A DNA stretch of 64,000 nucleotides from Micromonospora echinofusca (GTDB lineage Bacteria; Actinomycetota; Actinomycetes; Mycobacteriales; Micromonosporaceae). Every line of letters begins with the position of its first letter. Position 1 is the first letter of the stretch. The notes beneath the pieces were generated by a model. That model had not been told where the DNA came from. It did no database searches and saw only the letters and a program-made list of their open reading frames with translations. Position numbers and translations under genes: made by a program. Positions 25,696 to 34,197 of this stretch are shown here, one piece after another. The stretch covers positions 5,235,001 through 5,299,000 of the forward strand of contig NZ_LT607733.1 of NCBI RefSeq assembly GCF_900091445.1, given 5' to 3'.

Positions 25696-27198
25696 TTACG
25701 TGAGGGTCAAGCCCGATTCCTCGCCCGAGTCGCCGGTGACGGCCGGCGGGCCGCCGTGCGTCCACGGTGTCTCCTCCGGCGCCGGGAACGTCCCCGCCGG
25801 CATGAACGCGTCCGACAGGGTCGTGTAGCAGAGGCGCTCCCCCACCTCGGGCACGCTGCCCGGCGGCGCGGTCAGCCCCCGCCCCATCCCGCCGGAGAGC
25901 TCCAGCACCACCTCGGTCTTGCCGTCCGGCGCCGGGGTCACGAAGACCACCCGGGCCTTCTGCGCCGGCCGGGCCGGCGAGTACAGCGCCGCACCGGCCG
26001 GCATCGGCACCGGTTCGGTGGTGACCAGCTGGATGCGGGGTCGCAGCACCGGCCGCTTGCCGGTGTCGTCCACCCGCTTCGGGTCCACCAGGGTCACCTC
26101 GCCGACGAACGCCTCCCCGGTCAGCCGGTGCTCCGCCATCACCAGCGGGTCGTCGTAGGCGCGCTGCACCGCGTACGAGGTCAGGGCCCGTTCCAGCCGG
26201 TGCAGCCGCTGGGCGGCGGTGACCGCCCCGTCCCGGCGGGGCTGCGGCGCGCCGCCGGCGTCGACGTGCTCGGCGTAGCCGGTGAAGGCGTCCTTGTCGC
26301 CGTCCCACCGGCCGGCCACCCGGGCGCCGGGCGGCAGGGCACGCAGCAACCCCACGCCGCGCCACATCAGCTCCCAGGTGGGCGCGAGCTGCTCGTGCAG
26401 CAGGCGCCGCAGCTCCGCGTACGCCCCGGCGCGCGCGACCGGGTCGTCCTCGGCGGCGGTGTACGCGGCGATGGCCGGGGCGAGGAGCGTGTTGTCGAAG
26501 TCGGGGTCGGTGGCCGGGCCGGCGGGCGGACAGGTCGCCGGGTCCTCGGCCCGGGCCGCCGCCTCGGCGCCGGTGAGCCCGGCGGGCGGGTCGATCCAGC
26601 CGAGCAGCGCCGGCAGGTGCAGGTCCTCCACCACGCTCTGCCCGGTGGCCCAGTGCAGGCTCAGCGCGTCGGTCATCGCCAGCAGCGCCGACGAGCCCGG
26701 GTGCTCGGCCCGCTCGGCGAAGAAGGTCAGCCAGCGCCCGAGCACCGGCACCGACGGGTGCACCGGGTACTCCCCGTCGGGGCGGCGGAACCGGGTGGAG
26801 CGGCCGAGCAGCCGCAGGAAGGTGATCCCGGCGGGGTTGGGCACCAACAGCTGCGGGGCGTCGACGTGGCGGTACCGCACGTCCCGGCCCCGGTCGACCG
26901 GAACCGCCTCGGAGACGCCCCGGAACCCGTCCAGGTGGGGCAGCACGATCGCGGCCAGCTCGGCGGCGAACGCGAACCGCTGGTCGCGGTTGCGGGGCTG
27001 CGGCACGATCAGCAGCCGCGCCGCGTCCGGGGCGTCGCCGACCAGCGCCGCCAGCGGCGCGTTCGCCTCGCCGGCCATCGCCAGCGGCACCAGCACCAGC
27101 GGCCGCTCGGACAGGTGCAGGTGCCGGACGGTGGCGACCGGCTGGGCCACGCCGGCGGCCAGCGCCTGGGCGCGGGCGAAGGCGCGCAGCGTACTCAC
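25696..27198 (-). CDS. Conserved hypothetical 500-residue protein linked to a nuclease-like gene
   Basis: I do not recognise this family. The protein has no signal peptide or membrane segment, is rich in Ala/Pro/Arg, and includes recognisable stretches HLSERPLVLVPLAMAGEANAPL, LLIVPQPRNRDQRFAFAAELA and a C-terminal beta-rich third (TGEAFVGEVTLVDPKR, LVTTEPVPMPAGAALYSPAR). It is transcribed after the PD-(D/E)XK-like gene with a 23-codon mini-frame in between, all overlapping by four bases. The tight coupling implies a joint function with that protein. The GTG at 27198 is chosen; another GTG lies at 27213. Confidence 0.65.
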   Translation of the reverse strand: MSTLRAFARAQALAAGVAQPVATVRHLHLSERPLVLVPLAMAGEANAPLAALVGDAPDAARLLIVPQPRNRDQRFAFAAELAAIVLPHLDGFRGVSEAVPVDRGRDVRYRHVDAPQLLVPNPAGITFLRLLGRSTRFRRPDGEYPVHPSVPVLGRWLTFFAERAEHPGSSALLAMTDALSLHWATGQSVVEDLHLPALLGWIDPPAGLTGAEAAARAEDPATCPPAGPATDPDFDNTLLAPAIAAYTAAEDDPVARAGAYAELRRLLHEQLAPTWELMWRGVGLLRALPPGARVAGRWDGDKDAFTGYAEHVDAGGAPQPRRDGAVTAAQRLHRLERALTSYAVQRAYDDPLVMAEHRLTGEAFVGEVTLVDPKRVDDTGKRPVLRPRIQLVTTEPVPMPAGAALYSPARPAQKARVVFVTPAPDGKTEVVLELSGGMGRGLTAPPGSVPEVGERLCYTTLSDAFMPAGTFPAPEETPWTHGGPPAVTGDSGEESGLTLT

Positions 27199-27266
27199 GC
27201 GTGCCCACCCCACCCGGCGGGCGCGGCGCTCGGCGTGGTCGGTCGGGGCGCGTGGGGCGTACTCAT
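27195..27266 (-). CDS. 23-residue mini-frame bridging two coupled genes
   Basis: An ATG at 27266 overlaps the upstream gene's stop (ATGA) and reads MSTPHAPRPTTPSAAP to a TGA that overlaps the GTG of the next gene (GTGA). It begins with the same bases (ATGAGTACG / GTGAGTACG) as the downstream gene. It may carry ribosomes across the gap by coupled translation, or it may be a true micropeptide. It could also be chance. Confidence 0.3.
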   Translation of the reverse strand: MSTPHAPRPTTPSAAPAGWGGHA

Positions 27267-28372
27267 GCGGGGGTCCCGGTGAGGGCGTCGGCGCGCAGCC
27301 GGGCGGCGGCCCGCAGCAGCGCGGCGGCCTCCTCCTGCCCGGGCTCCGGGGTGCGCTCGCCGGCGGCCAGCGCCAGCACCTCGGCGACCTCGGCGATCCC
27401 GCCGAGCGCCTCGCGGACCGGCCGGCCCAGCGCTCCGGTGTGCCCGCGCGCCTCGTCGCGGCAGAAGTACGCCAGCTCGCAGGCCGCCAGGCAGTCGGGC
27501 GCGTAGCGGGCCGCCACCCCCGACAGCGCGGCGAGCAGCGCCGCCGGCTCGGCCGTCACGTCGGCGGTGAAGTCCTCGGGCACGGCCGCCAGCAGCGCGT
27601 CCAGCCGGGCCATCCGGTCGAGCTGGCGGCGCAGCACCAGCAGTTGCTTGCGCACGTCGACCAGGCTGGCCACCGGCTGGTTGGCGAAGTCGCGCGGGCA
27701 GACCAGCACCGCGTCGTGCGACACCAGCTCCGGGTCGTGGCCGGCGGCGGCGAGCAGCTCGCGCAGGGCCAGCACGTAGACGGCGGCCTGGATGGCGGCG
27801 GCGGACACCTTGGCCGGGTCGGCCTGGCCGTCGACCACCGGGAACGACTTGATCTCGACGACGTGGAACCTGCCGGCGAGCCGGGCGGCGACCAGGTCCG
27901 GCTCCAGGTGCACCCGGCGGCCGGCGACGTCCAGGCCGAGCAGCGGGTGGTCGAACAGCGCGGCGGTGTCGTCGGGCCCGCCCGGGGTGGCGTCGGTCAG
28001 CAGCGCGGCGGAGCGTCGGTGCCGGGCGGCCGTGTCGTCCTCGACGCCGTCGCCGAGGTCCGTCCAGCTCGCCGCCGCCGGCACCGGTACGCCCAGCCGC
28101 TCGGCGACCAGCCGCAGCAGCTCGGCCCCGCCGTCGGCCTTGACCTGTGCCTCGAAGGCGTTGCCACGGGTGATGGCGAACCGGGACTGCCCGAAGCGGG
28201 CCGGGAACCCGATCCGCTCGGCCAGTCGGGGCTTGTCCACCCCGGCGCCGTCCAGCACGGCCCGCCGGGTGCAGCCCGGGTTGCCGGTCAGGGCGGCGAT
28301 GGTGCGCGCGTTGTGCCGCCTCGGTGGCACGCCGCCGCGGATCGCGGCCAGTCGTTCCTCGGTGCTCGTCAC
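27263..28372 (-). CDS. PD-(D/E)XK-nuclease-like protein with C-terminal Cys cluster
   Basis: The 369-residue protein contains a core resembling RecB/Cas4-type nucleases: LEPDLVAARLAGRFHVVEIKSFPVVDG, with acidic residue, E-x-K and a following AAAIQAAVYVLAL helix. Near the C-terminus is CLAACELAYFCRDEARG, reminiscent of the Fe-S or zinc cluster end of Cas4/AddB-like proteins. Catalytic residues are plausible but not proven. It is the first gene of a unit with the 500-residue protein. Possible roles are DNA repair, defence or processing of mobile DNA. The GTG at 28372 (VTSTEERLAAI) is chosen over a longer frame. Confidence 0.6.
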   Translation of the reverse strand: MTSTEERLAAIRGGVPPRRHNARTIAALTGNPGCTRRAVLDGAGVDKPRLAERIGFPARFGQSRFAITRGNAFEAQVKADGGAELLRLVAERLGVPVPAAASWTDLGDGVEDDTAARHRRSAALLTDATPGGPDDTAALFDHPLLGLDVAGRRVHLEPDLVAARLAGRFHVVEIKSFPVVDGQADPAKVSAAAIQAAVYVLALRELLAAAGHDPELVSHDAVLVCPRDFANQPVASLVDVRKQLLVLRRQLDRMARLDALLAAVPEDFTADVTAEPAALLAALSGVAARYAPDCLAACELAYFCRDEARGHTGALGRPVREALGGIAEVAEVLALAAGERTPEPGQEEAAALLRAAARLRADALTGTPA

Positions 28373-28464
28373 GATCCGCCACGATAGGCGGTTCCCGCCG
28401 CCCGTGCCCGGCGCCGCCCCGGCCGGTGGCACCCGGCGCAGGGGCCGACGGGGGCGGGACCGGC

Positions 28465-28944
28465 TCAGAGCATGGTGGTGAACGGCCCCAGGGCACCGCA
28501 GCAGAGCAGCCCGAAGATGCCGAGTGTGAGCAGCGCGATGCTGTAGTTCGACCAGAGCCCGAACTTCGTCACGTCGGTGCCGTACCCGTCGTAGGCGCGG
28601 TTGCGCCAGCCACCGAAGCGGAACGACAGGTGGTACGCCACGCCGGGCTGGGCGACCAGTGCGGTGGTGATCAGCGGCATGCCCAGGAAGTCGGTGTACC
28701 GGACGTCGTGCGGCCCGGCGGGGATCACCACGTACCAGGTGCCCTCACCGGGGATCGGCACCGACTGGCCGTCGATCTTGAACTTGCTCGTGGTCGGTGC
28801 GGGCACGATGTAGGGGCCCCGGTTCACGGAGACGACGAGCACCGCGTAGCCCGGCGGGGGCGCGACCGGGTGGGGGTACGCCATTGGCGTCATGGGGCCG
28901 GGCATGTGCGGGTACGACGCAGGAGGGGGGTACGACACCGCCAC
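28465..28944 (-). CDS. Pro-rich membrane protein
   Basis: The 159-residue protein has a Pro/Tyr/Met-rich cytoplasmic start (YPPPASYPHMPGPMTPMAYP), a beta-rich middle (VLVVSVNRGPYIVPAPT, GTWYVVIPAGPHDVRYTDFLG) and one C-terminal hydrophobic hairpin (IALLTLGIFGLLCCGALGPF). The middle resembles domains found in Streptomyces proteins that bind other membrane components, but I know no function. It stands alone. The 234 bases downstream of its start (28945-29178) hold no gene. Confidence 0.65.
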   Translation of the reverse strand: MAVSYPPPASYPHMPGPMTPMAYPHPVAPPPGYAVLVVSVNRGPYIVPAPTTSKFKIDGQSVPIPGEGTWYVVIPAGPHDVRYTDFLGMPLITTALVAQPGVAYHLSFRFGGWRNRAYDGYGTDVTKFGLWSNYSIALLTLGIFGLLCCGALGPFTTML

Positions 28945-29178
28945 ATCCTGGCACGCCCCGACCAGCCTGCCGAGAGCCGACGGATCACGAACCGGTCAGC
29001 GGCCGGCCGAACGGTTCCAGGGCGACCGGGGCAGGGCGGTGCCGGCGAGCGGCCGGCGGTCGCGACGACGGCGGCGACGCCCGGGGGTGCAGGGCGGCCG
29101 CGAGACGGTGTGTACGGGCGCGGGCGCGGCGGGCTGCCGGCCGATCAGCCAGCAGAGGAAACGGGCCATCGGGGGTGT

Positions 29179-29412
29179 TCAGCCGACGGGGAGGCGCTCG
29201 GCCTCGGCGCGGGAGATGTCGTACTGGACGCCGCAGAAGGTGCACTGCTGCACGTAGCGGGTGCGGATCGGGATGATCGGCACGAAGAACAGGCTGAACT
29301 TCGTCGACCGGCGCGTGATCACCTGCGCGGCGTGGTTGCGGCAGTTGCGGCAGACCTGCTGCACCACGCCGGACTGGCTGACCTTGGTACGAAGGCCGAA
29401 GATGAAGAACAT
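29179..29412 (-). CDS. Zinc-ribbon protein
   Basis: The 77-residue protein has two CxxC knuckles (VCRNCRNHAAQ near residue 21 and QQCTFCGVQYD near 56) separated by a hydrophobic stretch (KFSLFFVPIIPIRTRY). This is the usual zinc-ribbon layout of small actinobacterial proteins that begin MFFIFGxRTK. It probably binds zinc and nucleic acid or protein. It stands alone after the ArsR/SRPBCC unit, from which it is separated by a strong hairpin. Confidence 0.8.
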   Translation of the reverse strand: MFFIFGLRTKVSQSGVVQQVCRNCRNHAAQVITRRSTKFSLFFVPIIPIRTRYVQQCTFCGVQYDISRAEAERLPVG

Positions 29413-29462
29413 CGCCTCTCACTACCCACCGAAGGCCCGACTATCACCTCGAATTCCGACCG

Positions 29463-29500
29463 GTTCCGGGCGTGGTCCAGGGCTGGACCACGCCCGGAAC
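29463..29500. terminator. 17-base perfect hairpin, terminator of the SRPBCC gene
   Basis: GTTCCGGGCGTGGTCCA, four-base loop, then its exact complement. It begins 8 bases beyond the minus-strand stop at 29508. There is no U-tract, as is usual for high-GC terminators. Confidence 0.8.
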
Positions 29501-29507
29501 ACGTACG

Positions 29508-30386
29508 TCAGCTCGTCGCCTTCGCGGACTCCGGTTCCAGGCCCGGCACCTCCGCGGGGAGCCAGATGGGCTGCCAGTCCTTCATCTCGTGGAAGCGGCG
29601 CAGCTCGAACAGCCCCGAGACCGACCCGGCCCAGGCCCCGTACGGCGGGTTCTGCTCGTCGAAGCCGGACTGCACGAAGGTCAGCTTCGTCCTTCCCTGC
29701 GACTCGGCCAGCTCCCAGGTGCTGACGCCCGTCGGCCCCCAGTCCACCGACAGCTTCCGGTCGGGCTCCAGGTCGACGATCTTGGCCGCGTAGCCGGACT
29801 CGAAGCCGCCCATGGCGTAGCGCCCGCCGACCCACGGCTCGATGCCGATCGGGTAGCCGAACCAGGCGCTGGCCTGCTCGGAGTCGGTCAGCGACTCGAA
29901 CACCTTCGCCACCGGCGCGTCGATCAGCAGCTCGCCGCGCATCTCGGCGGAGGTGAAGTCGACCTTCGGCAGCAGCGGCTGGCCCTCCAGGTGGGCGGCC
30001 AGGTTGGCGATCGACAGGCTCCAGAACGTCTGGAGCACGCCCCGGATGGTGCTGCCGCTCATCGCCTCGGCGAAGTCGAAGTGGCTCTGGGTCAGCGTCA
30101 GCACGGTGGTGTCGGGACCCTCCGCGCGCAGGGCGAACTCGGCGGTGGTCTCGACCCCGTCGAGCAGCCAGGCGAAGCGCAGCGTGTCGTCGTCGACGTG
30201 CAGCAGCCGCTGGTGCGGCGCGTCGCCCTCCGGGGTGTGCCGGCCCCAGAACTCGTACCGTCGCGGCAGCTCGACCTCGACGTGCTCGGCGAGCCAGACG
30301 CGCAGCTCGGCCGGGTCGGTCAAGGCGCGGCGGACGGCCTCGGCGGGCGCGGCGAGCCGGACGGGCAGCCTCATCGGTTCAGTCAC
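29508..30386 (-). CDS. Double SRPBCC (AHSA1-like) domain protein
   Basis: The 292-residue protein holds two START/SRPBCC-type folds. The first is at residues 1-135 (VRLAAPAEAVRRALTDPAELRVWLAEHVEVELPRR, TTAEFALRAEG, LTLTQSHFDF). The second is at about 150-280 (GELLIDAPVAKVFESLTDSEQASAWFG, DWGPTGVSTWELAE, LTFVQSGFD). The domain binds hydrophobic ligands or acts in stress responses. Its GTG overlaps the end of the ArsR-type regulator by eight bases, the common ArsR-AHSA1 pairing. The regulator probably controls the pair. The ligand is unknown. Confidence 0.85.
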   Translation of the reverse strand: MTEPMRLPVRLAAPAEAVRRALTDPAELRVWLAEHVEVELPRRYEFWGRHTPEGDAPHQRLLHVDDDTLRFAWLLDGVETTAEFALRAEGPDTTVLTLTQSHFDFAEAMSGSTIRGVLQTFWSLSIANLAAHLEGQPLLPKVDFTSAEMRGELLIDAPVAKVFESLTDSEQASAWFGYPIGIEPWVGGRYAMGGFESGYAAKIVDLEPDRKLSVDWGPTGVSTWELAESQGRTKLTFVQSGFDEQNPPYGAWAGSVSGLFELRRFHEMKDWQPIWLPAEVPGLEPESAKATS

Positions 30387-30936
30387 GGTCTTTCCCCTTC
30401 GGATAGCAGGCCACGGCGAGCTTGAAGGCGTCGCCATCGGCGCCCCCGTAGCGCGTGAACAGGTCCCGCAGAGTGCTCTGCAGGTCGTGCAGGAACTGCT
30501 GGCGCAGCTCCGCCGGCACCCGGATCTCGCCGGCGACCCCGATCGAGGGGAGCTCGGGGGCGGCGCGGTCCAGCCCGGCGATGTCCTCCTGGACCTCCTC
30601 CATCAGGTCCAGCAGGTGGCCGAGGCTCAGCTCGTCGCGGGCGCGGCGCAGGCCGATCCGGCCGACCAGCCGGGGCGACAGCCAGTAGGACCGGGCGGCG
30701 GCCTGGTAGATGCCCTCGGTGATGCCCCGGACCTTGCGCTCGTCGACCAGCTCGACGAGCCCGGCGGCGACGAGCTGCTTGACGTGGTAGTAGACGCGCT
30801 GCGGCGTCTGCTCCAGCCGGGTGGCGACCTCGGTGCAGGTGCGCGGCTCGGCCAGTTGCCGCAGCACCTCGACGCGGTGCGGCTTCAGCAGGACCTCGGC
30901 CTGCTCGATCTGTTCCAGGTACAGGACGTCTCTCAT
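30379..30936 (-). CDS. ArsR-type winged-helix regulator
   Basis: The 185-residue protein has an N-terminal winged helix (LKPHRVEVLRQLAEPRTCTEVATRLEQTPQRVYYHVKQLVAAGLVELV) followed by a helical C-terminal domain that carries IPxELRQQFLHDL-like sequence, typical of ArsR regulators paired with AHSA1 proteins. No metal-binding Cys pair is seen, so it probably senses a small molecule or acts through its partner. It starts at ATG 30936, directly behind an AT-rich promoter (30946-30974). Confidence 0.85.
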   Translation of the reverse strand: MRDVLYLEQIEQAEVLLKPHRVEVLRQLAEPRTCTEVATRLEQTPQRVYYHVKQLVAAGLVELVDERKVRGITEGIYQAAARSYWLSPRLVGRIGLRRARDELSLGHLLDLMEEVQEDIAGLDRAAPELPSIGVAGEIRVPAELRQQFLHDLQSTLRDLFTRYGGADGDAFKLAVACYPKGKDRD

Positions 30937-30945
30937 GGCAAAATC

Positions 30946-30974
30946 AGCTTGTACGTAAAAAATTTGTTTGTCAA
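30946..30974 (-). promoter_or_regulatory. AT-rich promoter of the ArsR-SRPBCC operon
   Basis: Reading the minus strand, TTGACA (30974-30969) is followed after about 15 bases by TACAAG, close to the ATG at 30936. The stretch is strikingly AT-rich for this genome (AAAAAATTTGTTTG on the plus strand). Spacing is slightly short; the -35 match is exact. Confidence 0.5.
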
Positions 30975-31024
30975 TCGGTTCGACGACAGCCGCGCCGGAG
31001 GCCGGCGCGGCTGTCGGACGCGGA

Positions 31025-32368
31025 TCAGGGCAGCCAGTCGGGGCGCAGCGGATAGCCGCTCGCCCCCTCCGGGCCGTTGCGGGTGGCCAGCACCTGGTGC
31101 AACTGGATGCCGTTACGCTCGAAGGCCAGCCGGGAGCCGGCCATGTAGAGGCCCCAGACCCGGGCCGTGCCGGCCCCCACCTCGGAGACGCAGAAGTCCC
31201 AGTGCGCCACGAGGTTGCGGCACCAGGCGGCCAGGGTCAGCGCGTAGTGCAGCCGCAGGTTCTCCTCGTGCTGCACCTCCAGCCCGACGTCGTGGATCTC
31301 GCCGACCAGGCGCCCCGGGCCGGCCAACTCCCCGTCCGGGAAGACGTAGCGGTCGATGAACGCGCCCGAGCGGTGCGGCGCGCGGTTGTCGGCCCGGGTG
31401 ATGCAGTGGTTGAGCAGGCGGCCGTCGGGCCGCAGCCGGTCGGACAGGGCACCGAAGTAGGCCGGGTAGTTGCGCACTCCGATGTGCTCGGTCAGGCCGA
31501 TCGAGGAGACCGCGTCGAACTGCTCGCGCGGCGCGTCCCGGTAGTCGAGGTGACGCACCTCGGCCAGGCCGGTCAGCCCCTCCCGCTCGATCGCCGCCCG
31601 CGCCCACTCGGCCTGCGCCCGGGACAGGGTCACCCCGAGCGCCTTCACCCCGTACTCGCGGGCCGCGTGCCGGACCATGCCGCCCCACCCGCAGCCCACG
31701 TCGAGCAGCCGCATCCCCGCCCCGAGCGCCAGCTTCTGGGCCACCAGGTCGTACTTGGCCGCCTGCGCCTGCTCCAGCGTGTCGTCGGACGAGCGGAAGA
31801 CCGCGCAGGTGTACGTCATCGACGGGCCGAGCACCTTCTCGTAGAAGGCGTTCGAGACGTCGTAGTGGTGGGAGATCGCCGTGCTGTCCCGCAACCGGGA
31901 GTGCCGCAGCCCGTTCATCAGGCGCTTCCAGCGCGGCTGCGCCTCCTGCGGCGGGGGCGGCGGCGGCATCAGCCGCTCCCAGCCCAGCCCGCGCACCAGG
32001 GCCAGCGCCTCGGCCAGCGACGGCGTACGCAGCCGCAGCTCGTCCTTGAGCACCCGCAACGCCTCGTACGGGTCGCCCGGGTGCACCCCCTGCAACGCCA
32101 GGTCGCCGCCGACGTACGCCCGGGCCATGCCCAGGTCGCCCGGCGCGGTGAGCAGGTACGTCAGGCCCCGCTCGGAACGGATCGACAGGGTGATCCCGGC
32201 GTCGGCCGGGCCCACCGCACTGCCGTCGTACCCGGTGACCCGCACCGGCAGGGCACCGGTGGTCAACGCGCGGACGACGTCCGCGACGGTCGGACCCGGG
32301 CGCCGGCTCCCCGCCGGCGGGCTGGCGGGAGCGCTCGCCGCCCCCTGGTCTCGATCGGTCAGGCTCAT
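31025..32368 (-). CDS. tmsB: SAM-dependent fatty acid methyltransferase (UfaA/TmsB-type, CFA synthase family)
   Basis: The 447-residue protein belongs to the cyclopropane-fatty-acid synthase family: AISHHYDVSNAFYEKVLGPSMTYTCAVF near residue 170, SAM-binding LLDVGCGWGGM near 238, then SIGLTEHIGVRNY and a C-terminal HYALTLAAWCRNL. Its start overlaps (ATGA) an FAD oxidoreductase gene. That pair is the arrangement of TmsA/TmsB (BfaB/BfaA, ufaA locus), where TmsB adds methylene at C10 of oleoyl phospholipid and TmsA reduces it to 10-methylstearate. Micromonosporaceae do contain 10-methyl fatty acids. A true cyclopropane synthase is less likely given the partner. Confidence 0.85.
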   Translation of the reverse strand: MSLTDRDQGAASAPASPPAGSRRPGPTVADVVRALTTGALPVRVTGYDGSAVGPADAGITLSIRSERGLTYLLTAPGDLGMARAYVGGDLALQGVHPGDPYEALRVLKDELRLRTPSLAEALALVRGLGWERLMPPPPPPQEAQPRWKRLMNGLRHSRLRDSTAISHHYDVSNAFYEKVLGPSMTYTCAVFRSSDDTLEQAQAAKYDLVAQKLALGAGMRLLDVGCGWGGMVRHAAREYGVKALGVTLSRAQAEWARAAIEREGLTGLAEVRHLDYRDAPREQFDAVSSIGLTEHIGVRNYPAYFGALSDRLRPDGRLLNHCITRADNRAPHRSGAFIDRYVFPDGELAGPGRLVGEIHDVGLEVQHEENLRLHYALTLAAWCRNLVAHWDFCVSEVGAGTARVWGLYMAGSRLAFERNGIQLHQVLATRNGPEGASGYPLRPDWLP

Positions 32369-33765
32369 GCTCGTGCTACCGCCTTCTCGTACAGTCCGGT
32401 GAGCCGATGGTCCGGGTCGTAGCGGTCCCTCACCACGCGCCACGTCGCGCCGCCGTATAGCCGGTCGAAGGAATCCCGGTCGTAGTACGCGTCGGAGTAG
32501 AGCGACTTGTGGCCGCCCAACTCCGACACCATGCGCTCGATCGCCCGGTTGACGTCGCCGTCGGCGGCGCCCTCCTTGATCGGCACGCTGCCCCAGAAGC
32601 CGATGTTCACGTAGTTCTGACCGGCTCGGAGCGGATACAGCGGCCAGGCCCGACCCGATCCGGGACCGGCCGCCTCGCGCAGCCGCAGCGGGCACAGCCA
32701 GACCGGGGTCATCCCGACCGTGCCGGCGAACCAGCGCAGGAACTCCGCCGTGCGCTCCAGCGGGATCTCCACGTCCTGCACCACCCGCTCGCGCGCCGGC
32801 TGACCGCGCAGGCGGTCGATCCGGGCGGCCACGCCGTGCCGGTGCTCCAGCCGGACCAGCCGGTGGTAGACGTCGCTGCGTCGCCACCGCGCCGGCCAGA
32901 CCCGCCGGAGGACCGGGTGCTGCACCCCGAACGCCGCCGAACACCAGAACCAGTCGGTGTCCCAGCGCCAGAGATAGTCGTACGTGGTCAGTGCGTCGCG
33001 GGTGCGCCGGCGCAGCGACCGGTAGTAGATGTCCTGGCCCGTGTAGTCGCTAGCCGCCGGCACGTCGTCGGTGAAGGTGCCGAGCACGAGGTACGCCTCG
33101 CCGGGGCTGAACATCACCCCGTCCATCGCGTCCACCGCCTCCCCACCCCAGGACCGGGTCGCGGTGACCTCGGCGAGCGCGTCGGCCAGCGCCTCCAGCC
33201 GGGTGAACCGGACGTTGCGCAGGGCCACGAAGCGGCGTACCGGCTGAAGCTCGATGCGCAGCCGGGTGGCGTAGCCGAGGCTGCCCAGCGAGTTGGGGAA
33301 CGCCGCGAAGAGGTCGGCGTGCTCCCCCTCCGCACGGGCGGTGACGAGCGCACCCGCCCCGGTCAGCACGTCCATCTCGACCACCGACTCGTGCGGCAGG
33401 CCGTTGCGGAACGAGGTCGACTCGATGCCGAGCCCGGTCACCGCCCCGCCGAGGGTGATGGTGCGCAACTGCGGCACCACCAGCGGCATCAGCCCGTGCG
33501 GCAGGGTCGCGTCGACCAGGTCCTCGTAGGTGCACATGCCCTGCACGTCGGCCGTGCAAGCGACCGGGTCGACGGCGAGCACGCCCGTGAGCCCGGTGAC
33601 GTCCAGACCCGGCGCGCGCGGGGCGGACCGGGGGCGGAACAGGTTCGAGGTGCGCTTGGCGAGGCGCACCGGCTCGCCCGCGGGCACCGCCGCGTACGAC
33701 CGTCGCAGCCGGGCCACCGCGCCCTCGTGGTCGACCGGATGATGATCCACACGGACCGCACACAT
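32365..33765 (-). CDS. tmsA: FAD-binding oxidoreductase of 10-methyl fatty acid synthesis (TmsA-type)
   Basis: The 466-residue protein is a PCMH-type FAD oxidoreductase of the DHCR24/DprE1-like group. It has RLAKRTSNLFRPR, then VDPVACTADVQGMCTYEDLVDATLPHGLMPLVVPQLRTITLGGAVTGLGIES (FAD domain, residues 60-115), ESVVEMDVLTGAG and a C-terminal substrate domain ending VRDRYDPDHRLTGLYEKAV. It reduces the C10 methylene intermediate made by the overlapping methyltransferase, probably with NADPH. No third tms gene is present downstream. It is divergent from the DUF427 gene. Confidence 0.82.
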   Translation of the reverse strand: MCAVRVDHHPVDHEGAVARLRRSYAAVPAGEPVRLAKRTSNLFRPRSAPRAPGLDVTGLTGVLAVDPVACTADVQGMCTYEDLVDATLPHGLMPLVVPQLRTITLGGAVTGLGIESTSFRNGLPHESVVEMDVLTGAGALVTARAEGEHADLFAAFPNSLGSLGYATRLRIELQPVRRFVALRNVRFTRLEALADALAEVTATRSWGGEAVDAMDGVMFSPGEAYLVLGTFTDDVPAASDYTGQDIYYRSLRRRTRDALTTYDYLWRWDTDWFWCSAAFGVQHPVLRRVWPARWRRSDVYHRLVRLEHRHGVAARIDRLRGQPARERVVQDVEIPLERTAEFLRWFAGTVGMTPVWLCPLRLREAAGPGSGRAWPLYPLRAGQNYVNIGFWGSVPIKEGAADGDVNRAIERMVSELGGHKSLYSDAYYDRDSFDRLYGGATWRVVRDRYDPDHRLTGLYEKAVARA

Positions 33766-33875
33766 GCGATCACTGTACGCGCCACGACGCCCGTCGCGGG
33801 GGACGTGACCAGGGCGCGTCCGCGACGTGACCGGACGACTGGCCGCAGCCGGCCGACCGGCATAGCGTGGAAGCC

Positions 33876-34160
33876 ATGCCGAGAGCCGTCTGGAACGACC
33901 TGGTCGTGGCCGAGAGCGACGACACCGTGCTGGTCGAGGGGAACCACTACTTCCCGCGTACCGCCCTGCGCGACGACCTCGTCCGCGAGTCCGACACGCA
34001 CACGGTGTGCCCGTGGAAGGGCACCGCGTCCTACTACACCCTCGAACACGAGGGCCGGACCAGCACCGACGCGGTCTGGTACTACCCCGAGCCGAAGCCG
34101 GAGGCGGAGCAGGTCCGCGACCGGGTCGCCTTCTGGAAGGACGTCCGGGTCGTCGACTGA
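33876..34160 (+). CDS. DUF427 protein
   Basis: The 94-residue protein is a complete DUF427 domain: MPRAVWNDLVVAESDDTVLVEGNHYFP, then TVCPWKGTASYY near residue 47 and AVWYYPEPKPEAEQVRDRVAFW. The CPWKG(T/R)ASYY motif is diagnostic. The family folds as a small beta barrel and its reaction is unknown. An in-frame ATG three codons upstream (33867) is possible. It stands alone, convergent with the DinB-like gene. Confidence 0.9.
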   Translation: MPRAVWNDLVVAESDDTVLVEGNHYFPRTALRDDLVRESDTHTVCPWKGTASYYTLEHEGRTSTDAVWYYPEPKPEAEQVRDRVAFWKDVRVVD

Positions 34161-34197
34161 CGAGGCCGAGGGCCCACCCGGCTCACCTGGCGGTGTC

